Below are positions 43,524 through 53,572 of a stretch of 64,000 nt of DNA, in pieces. The notes beneath the pieces are model-generated. The model was not told the origin of the DNA. It saw only the letters and a program-made list of their open reading frames with translations, and did not search any database. The stretch is taken from the NCBI GenBank assembly GCA_901456055.1, contig CABDWT010000018.1, positions 372,001 to 436,000 of the forward strand. Reading direction: 5' to 3'. The DNA is from Phytobacter ursingii (GTDB taxonomy: Bacteria > Pseudomonadota > Gammaproteobacteria > Enterobacterales > Enterobacteriaceae). A program made the translations under genes and the position numbers. Positions within the stretch are counted from its first letter, which is position 1; every line of letters begins with the position of its first letter.

Positions 43524-44534
43524 TTAGGGGTGACGCCCAAATATATTTTCCAGTTGCTGTACGCCATCCGGCGCCAGATCGCGAACGATCGCCATAAAAT
43601 CCAGTTCGATCAGCCGCTGTACGCGGTCAATCATCAGCGGAGCGGGATGGCTTGGCTCATGCTGGGCAAAATAGAGCTTCACTTTTTCCAGCATGAGCTG
43701 CGCATCGGCGCGGCTGTTAAGCTGCACGCTCCGCCAGTCTGTATGATTAACAGGCGCTGCGGCGGGTGTCGTCGCCGACGCCTGAGAGGGTGAAGAGGTC
43801 GCTGTCTCGTCGGGCTGCGCGTCGTCGCCTGTGCGACCCGCGCGGCTAATCAAGGTTGCGGTCTTAATGAGTTGTTCCATTTCCGGCGCACCACTCTCCC
43901 CAAGACGTTCCACCAGCCAGCTACGGATGGTATGCAGCCGTCCTTCGATTTGCATCATCACGCTGGTGGCCTCTTTTCCGGCGCGGGCCAGCTCATCAAC
44001 CAGTCTTACTCGCCCGCCGGGGAAATTTGGACACTCGGTTTTGCTGCCGTCCAGGAGCGCCTGCGCGTCGCGGACGGTCAGCTCATCGCCATTGCTGCGC
44101 AGTAAAATGGACTGGCGCAGTGTGGCGGTGAGCGTAGATTTATCACTGAGTTCTGCCAGTGCGTTGATACGATAAAACGGATCTTCTTCGCCGTTTTCAG
44201 TCAACGCGGGCCACAGATCATCCCAGTACAGGGCCAGCGCCTGACCGATAAGTGAAAGCCCGTCTGCATAGCCTTCCAGACCACGGCGGCGCGTCCATGC
44301 GTGGGTCAGCGCCAGCATGACGCGCAGATCTTTGGTCCGTGACAGCAGCGCGGTGGCGAGCTTTTCAACGCGCGTCCAGTCTGCCGGCTCTGCGGGAATG
44401 ATGGTGTCGCCAAATTGCTGTTCCGCTTTGCCCTGGCTTGCCTGTTCCAGCGCCTGAAATTCAGCGTCATACTCCAGGTTTTCACCACAGGGCTGCGTCG
44501 GGCTGACGGGCTCAAGTAAGTTTTCAAGAGTCAT
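43524..44534 (-). CDS. tssA: T6SS assembly cap/chaperone TssA
   Basis: A 336-residue TssA with ImpA N-terminal domain (LLEPVSPTQPCGENLEYD, then the WTRVEKLATALLSRTKDLRV helix region). The C-terminal part after the Ala/Ser/Thr linker (about 230-265) ends MAIVRDLAPDGVQQLENIFG, typical of the short TssA type that organises tube and sheath assembly at the baseplate. It sits 12 bases behind tagF. Confidence 0.94.
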   Translation of the reverse strand: MTLENLLEPVSPTQPCGENLEYDAEFQALEQASQGKAEQQFGDTIIPAEPADWTRVEKLATALLSRTKDLRVMLALTHAWTRRRGLEGYADGLSLIGQALALYWDDLWPALTENGEEDPFYRINALAELSDKSTLTATLRQSILLRSNGDELTVRDAQALLDGSKTECPNFPGGRVRLVDELARAGKEATSVMMQIEGRLHTIRSWLVERLGESGAPEMEQLIKTATLISRAGRTGDDAQPDETATSSPSQASATTPAAAPVNHTDWRSVQLNSRADAQLMLEKVKLYFAQHEPSHPAPLMIDRVQRLIELDFMAIVRDLAPDGVQQLENIFGRHP

Positions 44535-44546
44535 ACACAGATTCGC

Positions 44547-45254
44547 TTAATCAAACATCGGAGGATAAAGACCATGACGACCCGGTCGCGCGCCGCCTGC
44601 CGGATCGAACAGCATGGTAAAAAGCTGCCCGGTGAAGTTGCCGCTGTGCACGTGGGTGTAAAGCGGATAGCCATCGCTACGGTTGGTCCACCAGAAACTG
44701 GTCTGGCGCAGCGGGTCAAAACATTCCGCGGCCTGACGCCAGCCAAGCGTTGGCGCCGCGTCGCCTTCGTAACCAATAACATCAAGGATTTCCGAGCGGC
44801 TTTCTTCCACCACAGGCTGCGGCGTGGGAATCAAGAGCAGCGACTGGTCGAGTTGCTCTGCGGAGTAACCGTTACGCATCGCATGTAGCAGGGTTCGCCC
44901 CAATTGTTGATACCAGTCACCCGACTGCGCCAGTTGCCGTGCGGACCACTCCAGCGGGTTTATGGCCAGCAGAGCGCACAGTGGATATTGCCGCCCGACG
45001 CTATCGCGACCGGGTAACAAACAGCCCATTTGCACCTGCTGACCGCCTAACATTGGCGGCACGACAAAATTCCATATCGGCGCATTGCCGAATTGCCTGT
45101 CCGCCGCACGCTCTTCCTCTATTTGCCAGTTCATCAGACCCACCTGAAACCAATGGGACCATTGACGCTGGAGCGCGTCCGGGAAACGTCGCTGTAAGAA
45201 GTCGCCGGCACTGGGCAATTTTCCATACCAGCTAATTGCACTCGTCGTAGTCAT
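44547..45254 (-). CDS. tagF: T6SS post-translational repressor TagF
   Basis: A 235-residue TagF from the ATG at 45254 (AAGGAAAG upstream), which gives the family start ISWYGKLPSAGDFLQRRFP; the open frame upstream lies in tssM. Further family sequence: WNFVVPPMLGGQQVQMGCLLPGRDSVGRQYPL. TagF represses T6SS assembly independently of threonine phosphorylation in Pseudomonas, probably through the FHA protein. Its presence with ppkA, pppA and tagH completes the control set. Confidence 0.93.
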   Translation of the reverse strand: MTTTSAISWYGKLPSAGDFLQRRFPDALQRQWSHWFQVGLMNWQIEEERAADRQFGNAPIWNFVVPPMLGGQQVQMGCLLPGRDSVGRQYPLCALLAINPLEWSARQLAQSGDWYQQLGRTLLHAMRNGYSAEQLDQSLLLIPTPQPVVEESRSEILDVIGYEGDAAPTLGWRQAAECFDPLRQTSFWWTNRSDGYPLYTHVHSGNFTGQLFTMLFDPAGGARPGRHGLYPPMFD

Positions 45255-45270
45255 TCGACTTTCCTTGCGG

Positions 45271-48200
45271 TTAAGGGCATGCGAAACGGGGAAGCTGAAA
45301 CGGGTTGCGGATGCTGCCAGGGATGAACTCAAGCGTGACCTGGTGTCCATCAACGTTATACGTTGCCTGGCGGCTCAGGCTACTGCTGCCCGGCGTCACT
45401 CGCGCCTTGTCAACAAAGCGGTTCAGCGCCCATGCGCCATTCGTTACCAGCGTCGAGGTCGTGCCATTCGTCAGCCCAAGCTGCATCCGTACCTGGTTGG
45501 TTCCGCCCGGTCCTGGCCAGTTCACCAGTTGCACCGCCTGCGGACCGTGGCTGTAACGGAGAATCTGCCCATCCACATCCAGCGTCAGGTTCAAAATCGC
45601 GTTGTCCATGCTCACGGTACGTACCGTCACACGATAAGAGGGCGTTGCGCTTCCCCCGGCGAAAAAAGCATCGCGAATAGATTGCGCCTGTTGGAACGGC
45701 GCCAGTAATCCTTCGCTACCCGGTAAGGTCTTACCATCGATGCCCGGCATAAAGCGCCAGGGTGACTGGGTGGTATCCACTTTGCTGGTCAGGTTGTCGC
45801 GAAAGAAACTGTCCATCAGACCGGTGCCCGGGGCAAACATGCGCGCCAGATCGTCTGGCGTCACTTCACTGCTGGCATTGCGCACCAGCGGGTAACGTCC
45901 GGCGATGGCCTGGCGGCAAAAACCGCCCACTTCGACGCTGATACGCTTGCGGACATTTTCCAGCTCGCGACTTTGCGTATCGCTACTGGCCCCCACCGCC
46001 ATATTACTGAACATTGACTGCAGCCCGCCGGGCAGACGCCCTGCGCTGGCCTGCAGGCGACTGATGGCTTCACCGCCGGGGGCCGGCATGCCGCTGTTCG
46101 CCGCATCCTGTACCGCCGTCAGGTAGCGATAAAGTTCATCAATCTGTTTCAGAAAATCATCAAACACGATGGTTTTGCCGCCTTTTTCCAGCGGCTGAGC
46201 CAGTTCGATAATCGGCGCGTAGTGTTCCGTTACCCGCTGTTCCGGCGTCTGAACCGCGGCGGCGGCAGGCGCGGAGGTATTACTGTCGCGATTGCCGAAT
46301 AACACATTTAGCGTGCGGCTGGTGCTGCTGCCTTCATCCGGCTTTTTTTCGCCCTCTTCCGGCGTATCACGGGTCAGCGTCAGCATCTGGCTTAAATTAA
46401 CTACCAACTGACGTAGCGGCGAACTGTTGCCTGAGAGCAGCCGCGCAGCATTAATGCGCTGTGAAAGGTTGGCGCTGTTGTTGAGCGCAATATCGCCGAG
46501 GAAGCTATCCCACTGGCTGATAAAATCCCGCGCGTATAGCTGGCGTACTGCGTTATCCGTCTGCTGTTGATCTTCCTGTTTGACGGTAGAACCGAGTACC
46601 CAGACATCATCGGTATGCAGCGCATTGGTCACGGTGCCAATCTGCTTATCGAAATGCTGCCAGTAACCGTCAGGGGTATATAAACCGGGGATGCCATCAT
46701 TCAGCGATTTACCGCTTTTGCGCGAAAACACCAATTCACTTTGCGGGCCAGCCAGTGAGGCCAGCGAAACCGGTTTAAGGTTTTCATCCGCCGCAAGCAG
46801 GCGTTTCAACCGTCCGTAGACGCGTGCCGCAAGGGGTTGTTGATTGATTAACGCCTGTTCCCTGGCGATCAGCGCCTCGTCTTTGGCAAACGGCGACGAC
46901 TGAATCTGCGGTTCCAGCAGTTGGGTCAAATGCCATTCCAGACGACGAAGCTGAGCCTGCGTCATGTTCTGCGGCAGGTTACGCTCCAGGTTGAGCATGA
47001 CCCACTGATGCAGGAACTTGCCGTCGTAATGTTTCGGCTGGTAGAGCATCTGATACGCTTTTAACGCTTCATAGCTGTATTCCACATCGCTGCCGTTATC
47101 GTTACGCAGCCAGGTGGTGATACGTGTCGCTACATCCGGTAATAGCAACTCTTGTAATGCTTTTTGGTACAACGCCTGCGACGCGTCGGAGACGTCATAG
47201 CCACGGTATAAGCCCATACGACGAGTCAATGGCGGGCTGTTAACGTCGAAGTCCTCACTTTGCGGCAGTGCCGAGAGACTGTTCAGCAGCGGCAGCAGAG
47301 CGAACACATCCCCTTGCGGGCGCTCGCGTAGCGCTTTGATCTCCTGGCTGATGCCCGGTACTTTGGCTTCGACTTCCTGCAGATACGTTTTGTTGTTGCT
47401 GTAGCTTGTCAGCCACAGACCGCTAATCACTACCAGCAGAACCAGCAGCGCGGCATAACCGGCCCACATCACCGCCCGGTTGCGCATTTCCCACCAGCGA
47501 TTCTGCCCGGCGATACCGGCTTCCTGGAAAATGACGTTCTGCAACAGATTCTTGATAAAGAAGCTTTGCCCTTTACCGCCAGGTACCGGCTCCTCTTTGC
47601 TTACGCTATCCCAGCTATCGCCAGTGTTACCACGGGGAAGCGAGAGCGAACGGCCCAGTTCTCCCATCACCCGGTCAAATGGCAACCCTTCCTGAGTACC
47701 GCTCGCCAGATAGATGCCGCGCGGCGAGAACTCGGTTTCAAAGTTAGAGCGAGCAAACAGCGTGTGCAGATAATCGGCCAATAGCGGTCGCAGCGCGGCA
47801 AACTCCTGGGGGAACAGGTAGCTTTCGGCTCTCGCCTTCGGATCGCTTTCGCGAAGTAAAATATCCGGTAAGGCCGCGTCCAGTCGCTGTTGCAGTAACG
47901 CGTACTCCTGGGTGAAACGCCCCATCAGGTCAAAATCGGCCTGTTTGCCCTCCTGCCATGGGAAGGTAAAACCCCAGATCTGGTCACGCTGGGCTTTATC
48001 GAACCCGGCGAAATAGGCGCGAAAACCTTTCAGGAGATCCGCTTTGGTGACCAGCAGATAGACCGGAAAACGGATGCCCAGTTGCTCATGCAATTCGGTC
48101 AGGCGTTTACGTAAGTTAAGTGCCTGTTCGCGTGAGGCGTCGGCCGACTGGGTGAGCAGATCGGCAACGCTCACCGTCACAATCACCCCATTGATGGGCT

Positions 48201-48885
48201 GACGGCGGCGGTATTTTTGCAAAAGACCAAGGAATTTCAGCCATTCGCTGGCATCCTGCGCCTGCTCGCTTTCCTGGGTACTGTAACGCCCGGCGGTATC
48301 CAGCAGCACCGCTTCATTGGTAAACCACCAGTCGCAGTTGCGCGTACCGCCAATCCCGCGTAGCGCCGTTTTGCCAAATTTGTCGGCCAGCGGAAATTGC
48401 AGCCCGGAATTGACCAGTGCGGTGGTTTTCCCGGCGCCTGGCGCGCCAATCACCACATACCAGGGTAACTGATACAGATACTGGGTACTAAAGCGCTGCG
48501 TCCACTGCCCGCCACGCTGACCAGGCTGGTTGAAATGCGCTTTTTTCAGCACCTGAGACGCTTCTTCAAAACGATCAGCCAGGATTTGCTCTTCGCTGTT
48601 CAACCGTTTGTGATCCGCCGTCTCTTTCGGCGCATTGTCGCTTTTCAGATTGTCCATCAGTTTGCGGTTCAGCCACGCGTTGTAAAGACGCGGAATAATG
48701 TGGCTTTGCACCCAGATGAAATACATCACCGCGATGGTGATTACCCGGTTTTGTTCAGACTCCAGCGGGCGTGAATCGACGACAGAGAGCAGCGGACCTA
48801 TCATCCAGATCACCGCCGCCAGCGCCGTCATCCCAAGAAAACCCCACAATATGCGGTTCGTCAGAATTGAAAGCAGACTATTCAT
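45271..48885 (-). CDS. tssM: T6SS membrane-complex protein TssM (IcmF)
   Basis: A 1204-residue IcmF protein. Two N-terminal membrane helices (about 10-32 and 45-60), a cytoplasmic GTPase-like domain with Walker A GAPGAGKTT (near 163) and a third helix (VMWAGYAALLVLLVVISGLWL, near 475) precede a large periplasmic part. The C-terminal region (NLTLDVDGQ, HGPQAVQLVNWPGPGG) contacts TssJ. With TssL and TssJ it forms the trans-envelope complex. Two bases separate it from tssL. Confidence 0.97.
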   Translation of the reverse strand: MNSLLSILTNRILWGFLGMTALAAVIWMIGPLLSVVDSRPLESEQNRVITIAVMYFIWVQSHIIPRLYNAWLNRKLMDNLKSDNAPKETADHKRLNSEEQILADRFEEASQVLKKAHFNQPGQRGGQWTQRFSTQYLYQLPWYVVIGAPGAGKTTALVNSGLQFPLADKFGKTALRGIGGTRNCDWWFTNEAVLLDTAGRYSTQESEQAQDASEWLKFLGLLQKYRRRQPINGVIVTVSVADLLTQSADASREQALNLRKRLTELHEQLGIRFPVYLLVTKADLLKGFRAYFAGFDKAQRDQIWGFTFPWQEGKQADFDLMGRFTQEYALLQQRLDAALPDILLRESDPKARAESYLFPQEFAALRPLLADYLHTLFARSNFETEFSPRGIYLASGTQEGLPFDRVMGELGRSLSLPRGNTGDSWDSVSKEEPVPGGKGQSFFIKNLLQNVIFQEAGIAGQNRWWEMRNRAVMWAGYAALLVLLVVISGLWLTSYSNNKTYLQEVEAKVPGISQEIKALRERPQGDVFALLPLLNSLSALPQSEDFDVNSPPLTRRMGLYRGYDVSDASQALYQKALQELLLPDVATRITTWLRNDNGSDVEYSYEALKAYQMLYQPKHYDGKFLHQWVMLNLERNLPQNMTQAQLRRLEWHLTQLLEPQIQSSPFAKDEALIAREQALINQQPLAARVYGRLKRLLAADENLKPVSLASLAGPQSELVFSRKSGKSLNDGIPGLYTPDGYWQHFDKQIGTVTNALHTDDVWVLGSTVKQEDQQQTDNAVRQLYARDFISQWDSFLGDIALNNSANLSQRINAARLLSGNSSPLRQLVVNLSQMLTLTRDTPEEGEKKPDEGSSTSRTLNVLFGNRDSNTSAPAAAAVQTPEQRVTEHYAPIIELAQPLEKGGKTIVFDDFLKQIDELYRYLTAVQDAANSGMPAPGGEAISRLQASAGRLPGGLQSMFSNMAVGASSDTQSRELENVRKRISVEVGGFCRQAIAGRYPLVRNASSEVTPDDLARMFAPGTGLMDSFFRDNLTSKVDTTQSPWRFMPGIDGKTLPGSEGLLAPFQQAQSIRDAFFAGGSATPSYRVTVRTVSMDNAILNLTLDVDGQILRYSHGPQAVQLVNWPGPGGTNQVRMQLGLTNGTTSTLVTNGAWALNRFVDKARVTPGSSSLSRQATYNVDGHQVTLEFIPGSIRNPFQLPRFACP

Positions 48886-48887
48886 CC

Positions 48888-50126
48888 TTAGTTTCCTTGT
48901 GGCAATCCGTTCAGTTCGGCTGCCGTATTACCCGGCGAAACCAGTAACGTTATCTCCACGCGGCGGTTGCGGGCGCGGTTTTCCGCCGAGTTATTCGGCG
49001 CGATGGGGTTCATTTCCCCCCGCCCTTCCGCTTTGACGCGATCCGGCTGGCTTAAGTGTTTTTGCAACAGAGACTGTACGGAGCGCGCGCGTTCGAGTGA
49101 CAGTTCATAATTGGAAGCAAAGCGCGCGCTGCGAATAGGCACGTTATCGCTGTAGCCCACCACCAGGATTTTGCCGCTGACGTTGTTCATCGCCTGCGCT
49201 ACGCGGTCAATTACCGGAGCGTAGTTCTCACGAGCCACCGTTGAACCCGAAGCAAACAGCCCATCACCTTTGAGCGTGACAACACTGCGATCCGTTTCAT
49301 CGCGTACCGCGACAAGCCCGGCGTCGATTTCCGGTTTCAGGAAGCCACGCAGGTTAAGTACCGGGGGCAGCGATGGCGCGGGTTGGGCAATTGCCGCTTC
49401 GGGCAAGGTGGTCTGGTAAATTTTTGCCAATACCGGGTTAGTGTTATCGCCAAGTCGCCAGTTAAGAACGATGTAAAACAGGCAGGCAAGAAACCCGGCC
49501 AGGGCTACACAGGCCCACAGTGGGATCATCGGACGCCAGAGTTTGCGCAGAACCGGCTGATCTTCCGGATGCGGCGACAACGGCGGCGGATAATTTCCCC
49601 GTACGCCGCGAATCATCTGCCACAGACGCTGCTTGATGGTTTCAAGCTGGGTACGGCCATTGTCCATGACCCGATAGCGACCTTCGAAACCCAGCAGCAG
49701 GCAAAAATTAATGAGCTCCAGCAGGACGATATGTTCACGCGGGTTTTGCGACAGGCGTGCCAGCAACTGGAAAAACTTCTCGCCCCCCCAGGTTTCGTTG
49801 TGAAAGGTCACCAGTAGCCCGCTGCCGGACCAGACGCCACGGCTCCCCCAGGGGGTCAATGCCGCCGCTTCATCCAGTGCGGTACACAGACAATAACGCG
49901 CCCCGACAATCACTTCATATGCAAGACCCGATTGCTGGCAGCGCACTTCAAAACGACGAATTTCATCAATCAGTTGCTGGCGCAAGCCAGCCTGGTCATC
50001 GTGAGAAACAGAGTGGCGAATCTGCGGTATCGCGTTAAGCAGCGGGTTGGCGGCGGTCACCAGAGGGTTATTTCCCCCCGCGCCCGCAACATCGGCATCA
50101 CGGCCGTTAGCGTGTTGTTCCTGCAT
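48888..50126 (-). CDS. tssL: T6SS membrane-complex protein TssL with OmpA-like domain
   Basis: A 412-residue DotU/TssL with extended C-terminus. The cytoplasmic hook domain contains YCLCTALDEAAALTPWG and FHNETWGGEKFFQLL. A single membrane helix (PLWACVALAGFLACLFYIVL, near 207) is followed by a periplasmic OmpA/MotB-type peptidoglycan-binding domain (SGKILVVGYSDNVPI, YELSLERARSV, NRRVEITLL). The fused OmpA domain anchors the complex to peptidoglycan directly, so no separate TagL is needed. Confidence 0.96.
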   Translation of the reverse strand: MQEQHANGRDADVAGAGGNNPLVTAANPLLNAIPQIRHSVSHDDQAGLRQQLIDEIRRFEVRCQQSGLAYEVIVGARYCLCTALDEAAALTPWGSRGVWSGSGLLVTFHNETWGGEKFFQLLARLSQNPREHIVLLELINFCLLLGFEGRYRVMDNGRTQLETIKQRLWQMIRGVRGNYPPPLSPHPEDQPVLRKLWRPMIPLWACVALAGFLACLFYIVLNWRLGDNTNPVLAKIYQTTLPEAAIAQPAPSLPPVLNLRGFLKPEIDAGLVAVRDETDRSVVTLKGDGLFASGSTVARENYAPVIDRVAQAMNNVSGKILVVGYSDNVPIRSARFASNYELSLERARSVQSLLQKHLSQPDRVKAEGRGEMNPIAPNNSAENRARNRRVEITLLVSPGNTAAELNGLPQGN

Positions 50127-50141
50127 ATCTTGCGCTCGCTA

Positions 50142-51485
50142 TTAATCTTTCGGGCTACGGACGGCCCAAAATTCCATGTCCAGTCCTGGAAATTCACCTG
50201 CCAGATGCAGCGCAAAGGCGCCGGATTTCTCCATTTCGCTCCAGAGCTCGCCCCCTTTTTCCAGTTCGAAGTAGTTGTAGCCCGCATGCCACGGAATTTG
50301 CGGCGGCGCGACAGGCATCGCCCGCAACTTCATGCCGGGGAGCTGGAGTTGCACCAGATCGCGGATTTTGGTGACCGGAGCAACTTTCATCTGCGCCGGG
50401 AAATGGGTTTGCAGCATCTCGCCCGGCACATTGGCTTTCACCGCCAGAACGAAACCAAATTCGCGCGCCATACTGGTTGATGGCAGCGTCGCGACATTGA
50501 GGCCGTGGGTGCGTTCGGTAAGCGGCAGCTGAATGGCATGCTCTTCCAGCACCAGCGACAGACCCTGACGTAACATCAGCACCAGACGGTTAAAGCAGCC
50601 GGCGAGGTTGTCATGGTCATAAACCGGCAGCACCTCTTCCGGCGCGCGCGCAGAGGTCCAGGTCGTTAATTCCGTGGCAAACGCCAGCCATTCGCGCCAG
50701 AGTTCTTCCGGATGCAGCAACGGCAAGGTTTTCAGATGCGAGATCAGCCCTACGTGGTGGTTGATCAGCGCCAGAAGAGAGAATTCGACCATTTCCGTGG
50801 TATTGAAGCGACCAGGCTGGCGTAGACGCTGGGCAAACTGCTGGCTGCGCTGGGATAATAAACTCTGGAGGTCGTTGATCATCGCGTACAGCGGCGCGCT
50901 GTTCGTGGCGTTGAGCATCGGCGGAATATAGGCCGAATCATGACGAATGTGATTATCGTTTCGTTTTTCCAGTATCTGAACCACACCCATCGCCGTCCAC
51001 TCGGCAGTGAGATCTTTCTCCAGCATCAGTTTCAGGCGTAAACGACCAAATTGCACAGCCGCCGGACCGACCGAAATGGCGTTGTCATCATCCACTTCTG
51101 CTTCCCAGGCAACGTAGCGTGCCAGTGACTCTTTATCTTCGCTGAAAATAACCTCTTCACGCCCTCCCCTGCGAGCAGGTAAGGCCAGCACGACACGTTC
51201 ATTGGTAACATTATCCCCAATGGCTAATGGCGCGGGCGCATGGCGAGGATCGTGAAAGGAAAAAAACGTGCCATCCGGTAGCAGACCACTGGCATAGCTC
51301 AGCGCGATACAGCCCTGACGTAACATTGCGTCATCCAGTTCAAGGTCCAGAAAGCCCCATAGAAAGGGCCGCTGTAATACCCCCCATTCACGAATATGGC
51401 TATGCAGGTGGCTTTCCGCACGTTGAAAATGATGAGGACGCAGAAACATACCCTCGGTCCAGACGACCTTTTCTGCTTTGTTCAT
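50142..51485 (-). CDS. tssK: T6SS baseplate adaptor TssK
   Basis: A 447-residue TssK/ImpJ. Family features: KVVWTEGMFLRPHHFQRAE at the N-terminus, WGFLDLELDD, ASGLLPDGTFF and the end YNYFELEKGGELW. It links the baseplate to TssM/TssL. It lies 25 bases behind tssJ. Confidence 0.96.
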   Translation of the reverse strand: MNKAEKVVWTEGMFLRPHHFQRAESHLHSHIREWGVLQRPFLWGFLDLELDDAMLRQGCIALSYASGLLPDGTFFSFHDPRHAPAPLAIGDNVTNERVVLALPARRGGREEVIFSEDKESLARYVAWEAEVDDDNAISVGPAAVQFGRLRLKLMLEKDLTAEWTAMGVVQILEKRNDNHIRHDSAYIPPMLNATNSAPLYAMINDLQSLLSQRSQQFAQRLRQPGRFNTTEMVEFSLLALINHHVGLISHLKTLPLLHPEELWREWLAFATELTTWTSARAPEEVLPVYDHDNLAGCFNRLVLMLRQGLSLVLEEHAIQLPLTERTHGLNVATLPSTSMAREFGFVLAVKANVPGEMLQTHFPAQMKVAPVTKIRDLVQLQLPGMKLRAMPVAPPQIPWHAGYNYFELEKGGELWSEMEKSGAFALHLAGEFPGLDMEFWAVRSPKD

Positions 51486-51510
51486 GCTGTTTTCCTGTTA
51501 AGACTGGGCG

Positions 51511-52023
51511 CTATCTGGAAACGACGCGAATCCCGTTCACGTCAAGAAAAACGCTGGCTTCAAGTGAGTCAGACGACCCTTTCCAGAATTCGTAAAAGCG
51601 ACTTTCACCCTGCACGGGAAGCGGAATGGAGATCCGCCACTTTTTGCCATCCAGCGCCTGGTACTCCGCCATCACACCGATATAGCGTGCTTCCGGGGTA
51701 GCCTGGCCGGTGAGCGTTTTTGTCAGTTGACCGGGCAGTAAGAAAAACTCATCGCTGTTGAGCAGGTTAGCGCCAAGGGTGCTTCCCGCATTGTTTTGTA
51801 GCGACCAGAAATCGGCGGACATAAATGTCGCGTCGGATTTCAACAGCAGAACCCTGACTTTGAGCGGCGCGGATGCGTTGACCTGCGGGTGCGCCTGAAA
51901 CTGGAGGGTGTAGCTGGCAGGTACGCTATGTGAAGTCGATCCACAACCGCTGACCAGGGTGGTCAGCGTAAGGAAAAACGCCAGGATTAACTGGCGTACC
52001 ACGAAGTAAGTTTTCATATCCAT
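51511..52023 (-). CDS. tssJ: T6SS outer-membrane lipoprotein TssJ
   Basis: A 170-residue lipoprotein. Signal sequence and lipobox LVSGC (Cys27) precede a beta-sandwich of the TssJ type (PLKVRVLLLKSDATFMSADFWSL, FLLPGQLTKTLTG, YIGVMAEYQALDGKKWR). It anchors TssM to the outer membrane. Seventeen bases behind the upstream lipoprotein gene. Confidence 0.94.
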   Translation of the reverse strand: MDMKTYFVVRQLILAFFLTLTTLVSGCGSTSHSVPASYTLQFQAHPQVNASAPLKVRVLLLKSDATFMSADFWSLQNNAGSTLGANLLNSDEFFLLPGQLTKTLTGQATPEARYIGVMAEYQALDGKKWRISIPLPVQGESRFYEFWKGSSDSLEASVFLDVNGIRVVSR

Positions 52024-52039
52024 CGCTCATGATGGCGAG

Positions 52040-52534
52040 TTAGTTGAGAATCCACGTACCTGAATTGCTGTTTTTACACGCTTTACTGCTGCCATCCACC
52101 GACACACAGGTCTGTTTTTGACGGGGTCTCAGGCGCGGGGTTTGTTTACGTACGGTTTCGTCGTACAGCTCGCTTTTCACGACTGCGCGCATCGGGACAT
52201 AACCAATCAACTCTTCCTGACCTTCATCGGCGAGCGCCATCCAGAAGTGCTCAACCTGCCCGAGTACCACATAGGTTTTACCGGTTTGCAGCTGGCGGAT
52301 CATTTTGCCGCCGTAATCCGGCGTGCTCATCAGCGACGCAGGATAGAGAGCACGGTAGTTCTCTTTGATAGGCTGAAACTCTTTCGGCGGTTTTACCGCA
52401 TAACGGTGGGTAAGCGTGGTGCCATTCACCTCGCTGGTCACAATCGTATCGTCTGTGGGAGTCGCCGGCGGTGGTGCTTTACATGCGGAGAGCGCAAAAA
52501 CAAACAGAAGAGCTAATACATTTCGCATTTTCAT
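52040..52534 (-). CDS. SH3-like lipoprotein, first gene of the T6SS operon
   Basis: A 164-residue lipoprotein from the ATG at 52534 (MKMRN; a start at 52549 is also open). Lipobox ALSAC, cysteine near residue 18. A Pro/Thr-rich stretch follows; the later half holds an SH3-like strand pattern (MIRQLQTGKTYVVLGQVEHFWMALAD, YVPMRAVV). The C-terminal end has two cysteines (QKQTCVSVDGSSKACK). It is the promoter-proximal gene of the T6SS unit; comparable small lipoproteins occur there in related clusters, with no defined role. Confidence 0.8.
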   Translation of the reverse strand: MKMRNVLALLFVFALSACKAPPPATPTDDTIVTSEVNGTTLTHRYAVKPPKEFQPIKENYRALYPASLMSTPDYGGKMIRQLQTGKTYVVLGQVEHFWMALADEGQEELIGYVPMRAVVKSELYDETVRKQTPRLRPRQKQTCVSVDGSSKACKNSNSGTWILN

Positions 52535-52549
52535 AGCGGTGATTTCCAT

Positions 52550-53572
52550 TGCAAATATATTACTGTGTGGAACTGGAACGTTTAGGAAAGAACTTTTTCA
52601 TTCTTTCAAAATAAGTCTCTCCCTTAGCCTGTAAAACAATCGAATAATTAATTAAAGACATAGCTACCGCACGAGCCGTTGCACCAGCAAGGCAGCGAGA
52701 ATATGACTTCATCAATGATAATCGTGTCTAAATCTTACAGACGAGACGATACAATTCAATATCATCTCGGCCTGAATGAAAAAGGAATATTCAAGAATCA
52801 TGCAAAATAAGATAATTCTCAAGAAATAATTTCACTTTGGGACCGCGATGATAAAAATTACGCTCAGCATTAGCTTAAAGCCCCATCAAAAACGGATCAA
52901 CCTACTGTATTTTATGATGTTATCGATCAATACACTCCAGATACTTGTCATTGCAAACTCGTTATCGGATTAATCCGAAAAGGTAATATTCAATTGATTT
53001 ACCCCTTATTCCTGGTAGGTCAAAAACCACATTTAGTGAAGGGAATGATTCACAGAGCATGAAATGTCAAGGAGCGAAAAACCAATAAATTGAAATAAAA
53101 TGGCCGAACAAAGTGAATATTACTCACCTGGTCTGACCATAACGAAATAATCAACAGTGAAAATATTTTATTCTCGCTAAATAAAGTATTTCCGATACGA
53201 CACTATTTAGCGCTGCTAACTGAATGTGAACGAGCAGTAAATGAATCAATTCAGCTTATTTGATACAAAACAAATATGACATTTTGTTTTCAATAAGAAA
53301 AACTGATCAATCACCGTTATTTTATTTGACGGAAATCTTATTTATTTATCGTAATAGCGGTTTCCTACCCAATTTGAGTTAAATAAATGATCAAAATGCG
53401 TGCAATGGCGCTTCAAGGTATAACTTTTACTTATACGCAGAGGCGGCAAGGTAAATTATCTGGAAGCGCGCAAAATGCCACACAGGGCACGCCGTTCGGC
53501 TGATATTCGACTAAGGTTTTCACAAGGTTGGCTACCGCGGCCTCGCTTTTTACCCGCTAAGGAGAACAGTTA
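52550..53572. other. AT-rich gene-free stretch between the T6SS operon and treA
   Basis: About one kilobase without a convincing gene on either strand. It is strongly AT-rich from about 52620 to 53400, as in H-NS-silenced DNA. Promoters for the T6SS unit (minus strand) and treA (plus strand) must lie here. I could not fix either with confidence; a TTATAC box at about 53431 is one treA -10 candidate. No tRNA or att-like repeat was found at the island edge. Confidence 0.6.
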
